From positions 1 to 13,806 of the forward strand of contig CAYVBE010000107.1 of the NCBI GenBank assembly GCA_964448935.1: a stretch of 13,806 nt of DNA, read 5' to 3'. Shown here in pieces: positions 1 to 7,373 of this stretch. Position numbers and translations under genes: made by a program. Under the pieces are notes generated by a model. It saw nothing but the letters and a program-made list of their open reading frames with translations. It had not been told where the DNA came from and did not search any database. Source of the stretch: CAYVBE01 sp964448935. Its GTDB lineage: Bacteria > Planctomycetota > Brocadiia > SM23-32. Position 1 is the first letter of the stretch. The number at the start of each line of letters is the position of its first letter.

Positions 1-73
1 CGCAACCGGGGGATATCCGGCGCGGGCGGGTCAGCATCAACCCAGGACATCCCTCATCTTTGCCGGAAACCTG

Positions 74-102
74 TTGACAGGTGCGGTGCGGGGGGCTATA
101 AT
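74..102 (+). promoter_or_regulatory. sigma70-type promoter of the leu leader/leuA unit
   Basis: TTGACA at 74-79 and TATAAT at 97-102 are separated by 17 bases. Both hexamers match the housekeeping sigma consensus perfectly and the spacing is ideal. Transcription should start near 109, only a few bases before the ribosome binding site of the leader peptide at 120, which is the geometry expected for an attenuated biosynthetic operon. Such a strong core promoter fits a gene controlled mainly after initiation. Bases 1-73 upstream hold nothing I can recognise. Confidence 0.8.
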
Positions 103-119
103 TCGCGTTGGAGGATATG

Positions 120-191
120 ATGGCAGATCACACCGTGCATACTCTCGCTTTGCGCTGGCTCGCTCTACCCTGGCTTGCACCGGGGTCTTGA
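120..191 (+). CDS. leuL: leucine-rich leader peptide (leu attenuator)
   Basis: A 23-codon open frame, MADHTVHTLALRWLALPWLA followed by PGS and TGA, starts five bases after GGAGG (110-114) and about 11 bases after the predicted transcription start. Five of its residues are leucine, all within codons 9-19, using CTC, TTG, CTC, CTA and CTT. An alternative ATG at 117 is in frame and only two bases from the GGAGG, so 120 is preferred. The stop codon lies about 40 bases before a rho-independent terminator that precedes leuA. This is the arrangement of ribosome-mediated attenuation: a ribosome starved for charged leucine tRNA stalls in codons 9-19, whereas a well-fed one reaches the stop. The peptide need have no function of its own. 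Two tryptophans are also present, but the downstream gene points to leucine sensing. The symbol follows the enterobacterial analogue. I infer no sequence homology. Confidence 0.72.
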   Translation: MADHTVHTLALRWLALPWLAPGS

Positions 192-270
192 GGCGGGTAG
201 GGTCTGCGTCCTCTTACCGATTAAAAAAACAAGCCCTGCAGCCTCCGGATCGTGGGCTGCGGGGTTTTTG
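190..270 (+). promoter_or_regulatory. leu attenuator: alternative RNA hairpins and terminator
   Basis: The terminator stem is 234-243 paired with 255-264: ten pairs including one G-U, with an 11-base loop, followed by TTTTTG at 265-270. It can extend by A-T and G-U pairs with AAG at 231-233. A small hairpin can form between 196-202 and 212-218. The segment just after the leader stop is complementary to the 5' arm of the terminator in two registers: GAGGC 190-194 with GCCTC 241-245, and GCGGG 193-197 with CCTGC 235-239. A ribosome sitting on the leader stop (189-191) would cover 190-197 and let the terminator form. A ribosome stalled on the upstream leucine codons would leave it free to act as antiterminator. 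The pairings are read by eye; no folding energies were computed. Confidence 0.68.
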
Positions 271-308
271 CTTTTACGTACGATACAACTGACGCGAGGA
301 TACACAAA

Positions 309-1868
309 ATGGACAACCGACAGGACAGAGTCACCATCTTCGACACCACCCTCAGGGACGGCGAGCAGGCGCCCGGCTGCTCGATGGTCTTGGAGGAGAA
401 GACCATGGTCACCCGGCAGTTGGAGCGGCTGGGGGTGGACGTGATAGAGGCCGGGTTCCCCATCGCTTCGCAGGGGGACTTCGAGAGCGTGCGCGAGGTA
501 AGCCGGAGCGTCAGGCGGCCCGTCATCGCCGCGCTGGCGCGGTGTGTGGAGGGTGACATTGACCGCGCGGCCGAGGCGCTGCAGGAAGCGGAGAAGGCGC
601 GCATTCACGTGTTCCTGGCCACCAGCAAGATTCACCGCGAGCACAAACTGAACATGAGCCCGTCCGAGATCGTGGACCGGGCCGTGGCCGGCGTGCGCCG
701 GGCGCGTGAGCATGTGGACGACGTGGAGTTCAGCCCCGAGGACGCCGCACGCACGGAGCCGGAGTTCCTCTGCGACGTGGTGGAGGCGGTCATCGAGGCG
801 GGCGCCGGCACGGTGAACATACCGGATACCGTGGGCTACGCGATACCGGTGCAGTTCGCCGAACTGATCGAGATGCTCGTTTCTGATGTGCCCAACATTG
901 ACCGGACGGTCATCAGCGTGCACTGCCACGACGACCTGGGTATGGCAGCGGCCAACTCGCTGGCGGCGGTCAAGGCGGGCGCGCGGCAGGTCGAGTGCAC
1001 CGTCAACGGCCTGGGGGAACGCGCGGGCAACTGCTCGCTGGAAGAGGTGGTAATGGCGCTCAAGACCAGGGCCGACTACTTCGACGTCGAGACGAACGTG
1101 GACACCCAAGAGATCATGAGTGCCAGCCGCCTGGTGAGCAGCGTCACCGGCGTGCAGGTGCCCCCGAACAAGGCCATCGTTGGCCGCAACGCCTTCGCAC
1201 ACGAGGCCGGAATACACCAGGACGGCATCCTGAAAAAGAAGAGCACTTATGAGATAATGCGGCCGGAGGACGTGGGGCTGGACGAGGGCCGGCTGGTGCT
1301 GGGCAAGCACAGCGGCCGCCACGCGTTCCGCGCCCGGCTGGAGGAACTCGGCATCTACCTGGACGACCAACACCTCCAGCAGGCCTTCGAGCAGTTCAAG
1401 GAGCTGGCCGACAAAAAGAAGGATATCTACGATGAGGACATCGAGGCCCTCGTGCGCGAGGAGATGGAAGAGGTGCCCGAGGTCTTCAAACTGATCGGCT
1501 TCAACGTAACCAGCGGTCGCGGCGTGATGCCGACGGCGGCCGTCCGCATCGAGGTGGCCGAGCAAGGCGTCAAGACCGACGCGGCCATCGGCGACGGCCC
1601 CATAGACGCCGTCTGCCGCGCCATAGACCGCATAACGGGCTTTGAGTGCGAACTGCGGGACTTTGCCATCCGTGCCATCACCAAGGGCAAGGACGCCATG
1701 GGCGAGGTATCGCTGGAGCTGGCGTCAAACGGCTACAGCGAGCGCGGACGGGCCGCCCGGACGGATATTGTGGAGGCCAGCGCCGCCGCCTATCTGGCCG
1801 CCGTGAACCGGCTGGCAAAGCGCATGCGCAACGGCCGCCCGGCGGGCGAGAAGCCGCACGGGATGTAG
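309..1868 (+). CDS. leuA: 2-isopropylmalate synthase
   Basis: It condenses acetyl-CoA with 2-oxoisovalerate to give 2-isopropylmalate, the committed step of leucine synthesis in the cytoplasm. At 519 residues it has the usual length of the short bacterial type (about 510-525). The catalytic HMGL-type TIM barrel covers roughly residues 8-275, with FDTTLRDGEQAPG at 11-23 (metal ligand D12), the metal pair VHCHDD (H205, H207) and NGLGERAGN ending in N241. Linker motifs HQDGILKKKSTYE (303-315) and GKHSGRHA (332-339) follow. The C-terminal LeuA dimerisation/leucine-feedback domain is about 390-505 and contains TSGRGVMPTAAV and the late GYSERGRA motif. I chose ATG 309 because GAGG lies at 296-299, nine bases upstream. 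The longer in-frame ATG at 252 falls inside the terminator hairpin and adds 19 unconserved residues. No other leu gene follows, so leuA stands alone behind its attenuator. Confidence 0.96.
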   Translation: MDNRQDRVTIFDTTLRDGEQAPGCSMVLEEKTMVTRQLERLGVDVIEAGFPIASQGDFESVREVSRSVRRPVIAALARCVEGDIDRAAEALQEAEKARIHVFLATSKIHREHKLNMSPSEIVDRAVAGVRRAREHVDDVEFSPEDAARTEPEFLCDVVEAVIEAGAGTVNIPDTVGYAIPVQFAELIEMLVSDVPNIDRTVISVHCHDDLGMAAANSLAAVKAGARQVECTVNGLGERAGNCSLEEVVMALKTRADYFDVETNVDTQEIMSASRLVSSVTGVQVPPNKAIVGRNAFAHEAGIHQDGILKKKSTYEIMRPEDVGLDEGRLVLGKHSGRHAFRARLEELGIYLDDQHLQQAFEQFKELADKKKDIYDEDIEALVREEMEEVPEVFKLIGFNVTSGRGVMPTAAVRIEVAEQGVKTDAAIGDGPIDAVCRAIDRITGFECELRDFAIRAITKGKDAMGEVSLELASNGYSERGRAARTDIVEASAAAYLAAVNRLAKRMRNGRPAGEKPHGM

Positions 1869-1877
1869 CAAAGGAAA

Positions 1878-1903
1878 GCGCCCGGGGGCGAGGCCCCGGG
1901 CGC
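1878..1903. terminator. GC hairpin between convergent leuA and the small membrane gene
   Basis: A perfect ten-pair stem (1878-1887 with 1894-1903) closes a six-base loop. It lies ten bases past the leuA stop and 22 bases past the stop of the minus-strand gene that ends at 1926. On the plus strand no U-run follows. On the minus strand the stem is followed by TTTCCTTTG, a weak U-rich stretch. It therefore probably serves mainly the minus-strand gene, and may block read-through in both directions. Confidence 0.6.
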
Positions 1904-1925
1904 GGTCCTGCACGTGCTTCAGCGG

Positions 1926-2240
1926 TCAGAGCGGCGAGGACTCGTGGATGCCGCCCACGTCCGGCTCCGGTTCGGCGGCTTTCTCCGGCTCGGGTCGCTC
2001 GGAGTGATTCCGCACGTAGCCGGTGTAGGCAGCCATGCAGGCGCTCAGCAGGAAGACGACCGCGCCGATGATGACGATGGCATAGATCAGCCCCGTCGGG
2101 GCGAGGCCCAGGAACTGGTCCAGCACCTCCGGCTTTGTGGTGAGCACGGTGGCGGTGGCATCGGTGAGATGCCCCAGATAGATCAAGGGAGCGATCATAC
2201 AGGCGGCGCCCGCGATCATACCGACTATGTATGCAGCCAT
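1926..2240 (-). CDS. small two-helix membrane protein, unknown function
   Basis: This 104-residue protein belongs to no family I recognise. It has two clear hydrophobic stretches: one near the N-terminus (about residues 4-24, starting AAYIVGMIAGAACMIAPLIY) and one at about 46-74 (LGLAPTGLIYAIVIIGAVVF onward), joined by a 20-residue polar loop. The C-terminal tail from about residue 80 is charged and rich in proline and glutamate (RPEPEKAAEPEPD), so it is probably soluble. ATG 2240 is chosen because GAGGAGGA stands five bases upstream; an in-frame ATG 36 bases further up lacks such a site. The N-terminal part faintly recalls a c-type ATP synthase hairpin, but I see no conserved acidic residue in a second helix that would support that. 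The gene is divergent from trpE across 137 bases and convergent with leuA. Confidence 0.7.
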   Translation of the reverse strand: MAAYIVGMIAGAACMIAPLIYLGHLTDATATVLTTKPEVLDQFLGLAPTGLIYAIVIIGAVVFLLSACMAAYTGYVRNHSERPEPEKAAEPEPDVGGIHESSPL

Positions 2241-2298
2241 CGCGTCCTCCTCAGTCACGCAGGAATGAAAGACCATGGCGCAACAGTTTCAATCCTTG

Positions 2299-2328
2299 AT
2301 TGTAGCTACACGCGAGTTGAGATTGCAA
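2299..2328 (-). promoter_or_regulatory. candidate promoter for the small membrane gene
   Basis: Read on the minus strand, TTGCAA (2328-2323) and TACAAT (2304-2299) are spaced by 18 bases. Transcription would begin near 2292, about 50 bases before the ATG at 2240. The match is fair (four and five of six consensus bases). No equally good promoter for trpE is visible on the plus strand of the same 137-base divergent region. Confidence 0.4.
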
Positions 2329-2377
2329 GAGAAGCCCATGCCGAAACGCTAAATGCCCCCGAGAGGACGAAAGAGCC

Positions 2378-3868
2378 ATGAATCCCACCTACTATCCGAG
2401 CCCGGAAAACTTCCGTGCCCTCGCCCAAAAAGGCAACGTGGTGCCCGTGTATCGCCAGCTCATGGCGGACGCCCTGACCCCGGTGATGGCTTTTCAGGAG
2501 TTGTGCCGGAACGATCACGGTTTTCTCCTGGAGAGCGCAAGCGGTCCCGAGAAAATCGGGCGGTACTGCTTCCTCGGCGCCTCGCCCTTCGCCGTCTTCC
2601 GCGCCAGGGACCGGGAGGTTTCGATACGCGATGAGGACGGCGAGCGCACCCGGACGGTGGACGACCCGCTGGAAGCTTTCGACGATTACCTGGGCAAGTT
2701 CTCGTTCGTGCCCGTTGAGGGGCTGCCCCGGTTCTCCTGCGGCGCCGTCGGCTACATGGCCTACGACGTCGTGCGCTTCGTGGAGGACCTGCCCGACGCC
2801 CCGCCCGACGACCGCGGCCTGCCGGACATCTTCTACATGTTCTTTGACCAGGTGGTCATCTTCGATCACCTCAACAAAACCGTCAAGGTTGTCTGCAGCC
2901 AGCGCACGGACGGCCTGAGCGCGGACGAGGCATACCAGCGGGCCGTCGAGAGGATAGACGGCATGATCGAGAAGCTCCGCACCCCTGTCACCTCCGTTTC
3001 GGACGATATCCAGCCCGCCGGCGAAATCGGCCTGCGCTATCGCTCGAACTTCGCTAAACCGGACTATCTGGCGGCGGTCGAGAAAGCCAAGGAGTACATC
3101 CGCGCCGGCGACATCTTCCAGGTGGTACCCTCACAGCGCCTGACCGCCGAGACATCCGCCGCGCCATTCGACATCTACCGGGCGCTCCGGGTCATAAACC
3201 CTTCGCCTTACATGTTCTACCTCAAGATGGGCGACCTGAAGCTTATCGGCTCCTCGCCGGAGGTGATGGTGCGGGTGGAGAACCGCCGGGTAACCGTCCG
3301 CCCCATCGCCGGCACCCGCCGGCGGGGCGAGACCGAACAGGAGGACGAGGAGCTGGAACGGGACCTGCTGTCCGACCCCAAGGAGCGCGCCGAGCACGTG
3401 ATGCTCGTGGACCTGGGGCGCAACGACGTGGGGCGCGTCTCCCGCTACGGCACCGTGACGCTCGACGAGGAAATGGTCATCGAGAAATACTCCCACGTCA
3501 TGCACATCGTCTCGAATGTGAGCGGCGAGCTGCGCGACGGTCTCGGGGCGCTGGATGCGCTGAAGGCATGTCTGCCCGCCGGCACGCTGAGCGGCGCCCC
3601 CAAGGTGCGGGCCATGGAGATCATTGACGAACTGGAGCCCACCCGGCGCGGACCCTACGGGGGAGCCGTGGGGTACTTCGACTTCAGCGGCAACATGGAC
3701 ACCTGCATCACCATCCGCACGATCGTGCTGGACGGGAGCACGGCCTACGTACAGGCAGGCGGCGGCATAGTGGCCGACTCCGTGCCGGATCGGGAGCACC
3801 AGGAGACACTGAACAAGGCCAAAGCGCTCCTGCGCGCCATCGAGGTGGCCGAGAAGATGGGCGAATGA
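2378..3868 (+). CDS. trpE: anthranilate synthase component I
   Basis: TrpE makes anthranilate from chorismate using ammonia delivered by TrpG, the first step of tryptophan synthesis. At 496 residues it is a standard stand-alone component I with no fused glutamine amidotransferase. The N-terminal region (about 1-170) has FLLES at 49-53, the tryptophan feedback site, and GRYCFLGASP at 61-70. The chorismate-binding domain (about 225-490) has GDIFQVVPSQR (244-254), KLIGSSPE (288-295), RPIAGTRRRG (308-317), EHVMLVDLGRND (339-350), the GTLSGAPKVRAME stretch (402-414) and AGGGIVADS near 460. All the signature residues expected for an active TrpE are present. This combination also separates it from PabB, although family assignment by eye is not absolute. 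A GAGAGGA site lies ten bases before the ATG. No trpG, trpD or trpC follows; the next gene is convergent with a six-base gap. No tryptophan-rich leader is visible. Confidence 0.93.
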   Translation: MNPTYYPSPENFRALAQKGNVVPVYRQLMADALTPVMAFQELCRNDHGFLLESASGPEKIGRYCFLGASPFAVFRARDREVSIRDEDGERTRTVDDPLEAFDDYLGKFSFVPVEGLPRFSCGAVGYMAYDVVRFVEDLPDAPPDDRGLPDIFYMFFDQVVIFDHLNKTVKVVCSQRTDGLSADEAYQRAVERIDGMIEKLRTPVTSVSDDIQPAGEIGLRYRSNFAKPDYLAAVEKAKEYIRAGDIFQVVPSQRLTAETSAAPFDIYRALRVINPSPYMFYLKMGDLKLIGSSPEVMVRVENRRVTVRPIAGTRRRGETEQEDEELERDLLSDPKERAEHVMLVDLGRNDVGRVSRYGTVTLDEEMVIEKYSHVMHIVSNVSGELRDGLGALDALKACLPAGTLSGAPKVRAMEIIDELEPTRRGPYGGAVGYFDFSGNMDTCITIRTIVLDGSTAYVQAGGGIVADSVPDREHQETLNKAKALLRAIEVAEKMGE

Positions 3869-3874
3869 TTCTGT

Positions 3875-4678
3875 CTATGCCGGGAACATCTCCTCCAGGG
3901 TCTCCGGTGTGGGCTGCCGGCCGTATTCGCAGACCTCGAAGACCTCAGCATCCCGGACCTCCGCCGCCCGTGCCGTGCCGTAGCGCTTCGTCAGTTCGGC
4001 CCGGAACTTCTCCGCCATACCCGGAAACCTCTTCTCCAGCCTCCCACGCAGCCATTCCAGCCGCTCCTGCTGGCCGTCCGGCACCTCTTCCAGGTAACCG
4101 CCGTTGAACGGGAGCCACTCGAACATCTGGCTCTCGTGCGCCGCCAGCATCCGGACCTTGGCCTCCGTATACTCGTCCACCGCAACAACCGCGCTGCACT
4201 CGAACGGCAGCGGTTTCCGGAAGCCGTCGTAGGAGTAGCAGATGAGCGGCATCCGCCGCATAATGGGCACGTCCGGGCGCACCAGCGGCACGGTCAGCAG
4301 ATAGGAGGCGTCCACGACGAGCTGCCCCGCAGCCCGATGGTCGGGATGGTAATCGAACGGCCGCACGGTGATCAGCAGGTCGGGATGAAAACGCCGGATC
4401 ATCCCGATCAGCTCTTCCCGGATGGCCAGGGTCGGCACGAGGCGCGCATCGTCGTGGTCCAGCACCACGTAGTCGGCCCCGATCACCTCGCCGGCGCTAT
4501 GCGCTTCGGCCTTGCGCCGCCGGGCCAGACCCTCCGGCTCCATCTCGTGATGGCCAGCGTTTCCGTTACTCACCGACACGAACAGGGCCTCGCCGCCGCG
4601 CTCGATATACCGCGCAGCCAGGCCGCCGACCCTTCCGTCGCCGTCGTCAGGATGAGCGCCCACGAACATCAGCTTCAT
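3875..4678 (-). CDS. PIG-L/LmbE-family zinc-dependent deacetylase
   Basis: The family removes N-acetyl groups from GlcNAc-type sugars (for example BshB, MshB, PIG-L) or similar substrates. At 267 residues this has a usual length. The N-terminal signature AHPDDGDGRVGG (8-19) gives the metal ligands H9 and D12 and the general base D11; HPDH at 111-114 supplies the third ligand (H114). The residue after the motif that is normally glutamate (AHPDDxE) is aspartate here (D14), a mild change. The C-terminal part (about 185-267) is charged, with repeated arginine and glutamate, and shows no known motif. The start at 4678 has GAGGAGAGG about five bases upstream. It is the last gene of the ftsK-rimO-pgpA-birA array, 30 bases after birA, and its stop is six bases from the convergent trpE stop. 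The substrate cannot be told from the sequence. Confidence 0.88.
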   Translation of the reverse strand: MKLMFVGAHPDDGDGRVGGLAARYIERGGEALFVSVSNGNAGHHEMEPEGLARRRKAEAHSAGEVIGADYVVLDHDDARLVPTLAIREELIGMIRRFHPDLLITVRPFDYHPDHRAAGQLVVDASYLLTVPLVRPDVPIMRRMPLICYSYDGFRKPLPFECSAVVAVDEYTEAKVRMLAAHESQMFEWLPFNGGYLEEVPDGQQERLEWLRGRLEKRFPGMAEKFRAELTKRYGTARAAEVRDAEVFEVCEYGRQPTPETLEEMFPA

Positions 4679-4708
4679 CGGGACCTCTCCTCAAAGTCTC
4701 GCATCTGC

Positions 4709-5527
4709 TTACGGCAGCACCCTGGCCCTCTCGTCGGACAGCAGCATCCGCCCGCCCGTCTCGGGCTCGAAGATCAGCTCGCCGCTGCTGCGCAGCCCTA
4801 CAACATCCCCTCGGACCACGCCCTCCGGCGTCCGCACACTGACGGTCCGGTCCAGCAGGCAGCTCAGCCGACGCCAGCGGGCCAGGATGCGCTCCGGCTG
4901 CCCCATCCGCAGTCTCTTATACCACATGTCCAGGTGCCGAAGCACCTCCCGGCAGACGGTCACACGGCAGAAGGTGCGTCCCTTTTCCACATGCATGGAG
5001 GTGGCCGGCGGCGTTGCGTCCGGCAGCAGGTCTTCCGCCCGTTGATTCACGTTCAGCCCGATGCCCAGCACGAACGGCGGGGCGGCATCGCTCAAGACCA
5101 CGCGCTCCACCAGGATGCCGCCCAGCTTGCGCAGGGCCAGCGCGCCGCCGGTTGTCGTCGCCACCACCACGTCGTTCGGCCACTTGATCTCCGCCCTCAC
5201 GCCGGACTGCCGCAGGGTTTCGGCCACCGCCACCGCGCCCAGAATGCACACCAGCGTCTGCCGCGCCGCGGGCAAGCCCACGCGCATGATGACGCTCATC
5301 AGCAGCCCATGCCCCGGCGGGCACTCCCAGGCGCCGTCGCGGCCGCGGCCCCCCTCCTGGTGCTCGGCCAGCACCACGTATCCGTCCGACGCCCCGGCCA
5401 GCAGCCGCTCCCGCGCCACGTCCATCGTGGACGAGACGCTTTCCAGCACCTCCCCGTCGGACCCGACCACTACCGGCTCGGCGAAAGTGTCGAAGATGCT
5501 TTCCGGATCGAGCGGGTCTGGTTTCAC
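4709..5527 (-). CDS. birA: biotin--[acetyl-CoA-carboxylase] ligase, no DNA-binding domain
   Basis: It activates biotin with ATP and attaches it to the carrier lysine of acetyl-CoA carboxylase and other biotin enzymes. The 272-residue protein has a short N-terminal segment with no helix-turn-helix, so it is a class I ligase without the repressor function of E. coli BirA. Motifs are ESVSSTMD (29-36), EGGRGRDGAW (58-67), the catalytic KWPNDV (115-120), KLGGILVE (134-141), GIGLNVN (155-161), and a C-terminal SH3-like cap from about 225. The biotin loop reads GRGRDGAW where families usually have GRGRxGRxW, so it is about one residue short and lacks the second arginine. Between KWPNDV and KLGGIL about eight extra residues (ATTTGGAL) are inserted. 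The start is GTG at 5527, overlapping the pgpA stop by four bases, which suggests translational coupling. Confidence 0.92.
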   Translation of the reverse strand: MKPDPLDPESIFDTFAEPVVVGSDGEVLESVSSTMDVARERLLAGASDGYVVLAEHQEGGRGRDGAWECPPGHGLLMSVIMRVGLPAARQTLVCILGAVAVAETLRQSGVRAEIKWPNDVVVATTTGGALALRKLGGILVERVVLSDAAPPFVLGIGLNVNQRAEDLLPDATPPATSMHVEKGRTFCRVTVCREVLRHLDMWYKRLRMGQPERILARWRRLSCLLDRTVSVRTPEGVVRGDVVGLRSSGELIFEPETGGRMLLSDERARVLP

Positions 5528-6009
5528 AGGCTGAGCCTTTCAACGAAGAGGCCGAGTATCCACAATGTGCCGGCCGCGTAGAGCGCAGCGCCCAGGTCAT
5601 CGGCCATCACCCCCCAGGCGCCGGGCAGACGTTCCAACGCGCGGAGGGGAAACGGTTTGAGGATGTCGAACACCCGGAAGGCGACGAAGGCCGCCGCGGC
5701 CGTCACCAGCGGCCCGCGCCCCCAGAACAGCAGGCATGTAAGCCAGCAACCGGCGAGTTCATCCAGGACGAACCGGCCGGGGTCGGAAGCTCCGAAAAGC
5801 TCGATCGCCGCCGGGCATGTCCAGACGCCGACGACACAGACAGCCAGAAGTAGCACGCCGGTAATGACAGGCCCGGCCGGCCCGGTCTGGCGCAGCAGCC
5901 AGTACGCGCCTGCCGCTCCCGCCGAGCCCCAGGTGCCCGGCGCCACCGGCAGGTAGCCGAGTCCCAGCGCCGAAGACGTCAGCTTCACCATCAGGTCAGC
6001 GCGGCTCAT
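5524..6009 (-). CDS. pgpA: phosphatidylglycerophosphatase A
   Basis: It dephosphorylates phosphatidylglycerol phosphate to phosphatidylglycerol in the inner membrane. At 161 residues it matches the PgpA family length and motifs: GLGYLPVAPGTWGS (16-29), the acidic SDPGRFVLDELAG (75-87), and FRVFDILKPFPLRALERLPG (111-130) followed by GVMADDLGA (133-141). Hydrophobic segments lie at about 12-36, 46-66, 88-110 and 140-156, giving roughly four membrane passes. The ATG at 6009 overlaps the rimO TGA as ATGA, and its own TGA overlaps the GTG of birA, so it is embedded between two coupled neighbours. I see no sequence oddities. Confidence 0.93.
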   Translation of the reverse strand: MSRADLMVKLTSSALGLGYLPVAPGTWGSAGAAGAYWLLRQTGPAGPVITGVLLLAVCVVGVWTCPAAIELFGASDPGRFVLDELAGCWLTCLLFWGRGPLVTAAAAFVAFRVFDILKPFPLRALERLPGAWGVMADDLGAALYAAGTLWILGLFVERLSL

Positions 6010-7346
6010 CCGTTTTCCCCTTTCACAGTCCGGGCGATCCAGTCGTAGCCGCTCGATTCGGTTATGCGGACCGTGGCAAACTCACCCGGCGGCGGCGCCG
6101 GCGGCTCGATGTAGATAACCGGGTCCACGTCCGGCGCCTCATGGGCGCTGCGTGCCGGCCGGAGACCGTCCTCCGCTGCGCCCTCCTCCATCAGCACCTC
6201 CGTCATCCCGCCCACGCGCTCCTCAGCCAGGTCGAACGCCACCGCCTGCTGGGCCGCCATCAGCTCGTCGCATCTCTCCCGCGCCACCTCTGCGGGCACC
6301 CGGTCGGGGAACTCCGCCGCCGGGGTGCCCTCTTCCCGCGAGTAAGTGAAGCACCCCGCCCTGTCGAACCGCATGCCCTCCACAAAAGCAAGCAGTTCCT
6401 CGAAATCCTCATCCGTCTCACCGGGGAAGCCCACCAGGAACGTGGTGCGCAATGTGACACCCGGGATACGCTCCCTCACCCGCTCGATCAGTTCCTCCAC
6501 CTCCGCCCGCCCGATACCCCGCCCCATGCGCCGTAGCATCTCGTGGCTGATGTGCTGAAGCGGCATGTCCACGTAAGGACAAACTTCCCCGCGGCCTGCC
6601 ACTACTTCGATCAGGTCATCCCCGATGTGTGCCGGGTGGGCGTAGAGCAGACGTATCCACTTCGCACCGGTCTCGTCACAGAGGCGCTCCAGGAGGTCCG
6701 CAGCGGACGGGAGATCGTCGCGGTCCATCCCGTAGGCAGCGGTGTCCTGGGCGATGACGTTCAGCTCCCTGACGCCCCGGCCGACCAGGTATCTCGCCTC
6801 GGCCAGTATCTCGTCGGGGTTCCGGCTGCGCAACGGACCGCGGATGTCGGGAATGGCGCAGTAGGCGCAGCGGTTGTCGCAGCCTTCGGCGATGCGCAGG
6901 TAACTCCACGCGGCCGGCGTCAGCCGATGGCCACGCAGCTCGGGCCCGATGCAGCCCATCTCACCCGCTATGCCCAGGGCCCGGAGAGCGGCCAGCGCCG
7001 CCTCCTGCGGATCCAGCCCGACGAACACATCCACCTCCGGGAGAGATTCTTCCAACTCCGGCCCGTAACGCTCGCTCAGACAACCCGTTACGACCAGGGC
7101 CTCCAGCGCCCCATCTTCCTTCAGATCTGCGGCGTCCAGAATAACCTCGATGGACTCTTCCTTGGCGTCCTCGATGAAGCCGCAGGTGTTGACGATCGCC
7201 ACACGGCTCCGCGCGGGATCGTGGCCCACCTGGATTCCGTTCGCTTCCAGCAAGGAGGCGATGTGCTCTGAGTCCACCACGTTCTTGGCGCACCCGAGAG
7301 TCAGCAGTGCCACGGTTTCACGACGCGGAAAGGCGCTCTGGTTCAT
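6006..7346 (-). CDS. rimO: ribosomal protein S12 methylthiotransferase
   Basis: RimO is a radical-SAM enzyme that adds a methylthio group to an aspartate of ribosomal protein S12. Counting from ATG 7346 it has 446 residues. The N-terminal UPF0004 domain carries three iron-sulfur cysteines in LGCAKN, NTCGFIEDA and VTGCLSERY (about C19, C55, C89). The radical-SAM cluster is CDNRCAYC (about 156-163), followed by AIPDIRGPLRSR. A TRAM-type domain occupies about 375-446. LGCAKNVVDSE and the context favour RimO over the tRNA enzyme MiaB. An in-frame TTG two codons upstream (7352) is a less likely start. No Shine-Dalgarno sequence is obvious before either, so translation may depend on coupling to ftsK, whose stop lies 27 bases upstream. 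The gene overlaps pgpA by four bases. Confidence 0.94.
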   Translation of the reverse strand: MNQSAFPRRETVALLTLGCAKNVVDSEHIASLLEANGIQVGHDPARSRVAIVNTCGFIEDAKEESIEVILDAADLKEDGALEALVVTGCLSERYGPELEESLPEVDVFVGLDPQEAALAALRALGIAGEMGCIGPELRGHRLTPAAWSYLRIAEGCDNRCAYCAIPDIRGPLRSRNPDEILAEARYLVGRGVRELNVIAQDTAAYGMDRDDLPSAADLLERLCDETGAKWIRLLYAHPAHIGDDLIEVVAGRGEVCPYVDMPLQHISHEMLRRMGRGIGRAEVEELIERVRERIPGVTLRTTFLVGFPGETDEDFEELLAFVEGMRFDRAGCFTYSREEGTPAAEFPDRVPAEVARERCDELMAAQQAVAFDLAEERVGGMTEVLMEEGAAEDGLRPARSAHEAPDVDPVIYIEPPAPPPGEFATVRITESSGYDWIARTVKGENG

Positions 7347-7373
7347 GTGCAAAGACGGAAAATTGCGTGGAAT

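Noticed and set aside
190..270. T-box riboswitch upstream of leuA
   Set aside because: The conserved T-box sequence and specifier-loop architecture are absent, and the leader is too short; the Leu-rich mini-ORF explains the region better.
252..308. Longer leuA start at ATG 252
   Set aside because: This ATG lies in the loop of the attenuator terminator, has no ribosome binding site, and adds residues absent from the conserved protein; ATG 309 has GAGG nine bases upstream.
165..1565. 466-codon minus-strand frame across leuA
   Set aside because: It is antisense to a textbook leuA with every motif intact, and its translation matches no family.
4136..5581. 481-codon plus-strand frame across the deacetylase and birA
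   Set aside because: It crosses two well-recognised minus-strand genes and has the His/Arg/Gln-rich composition of antisense frames.
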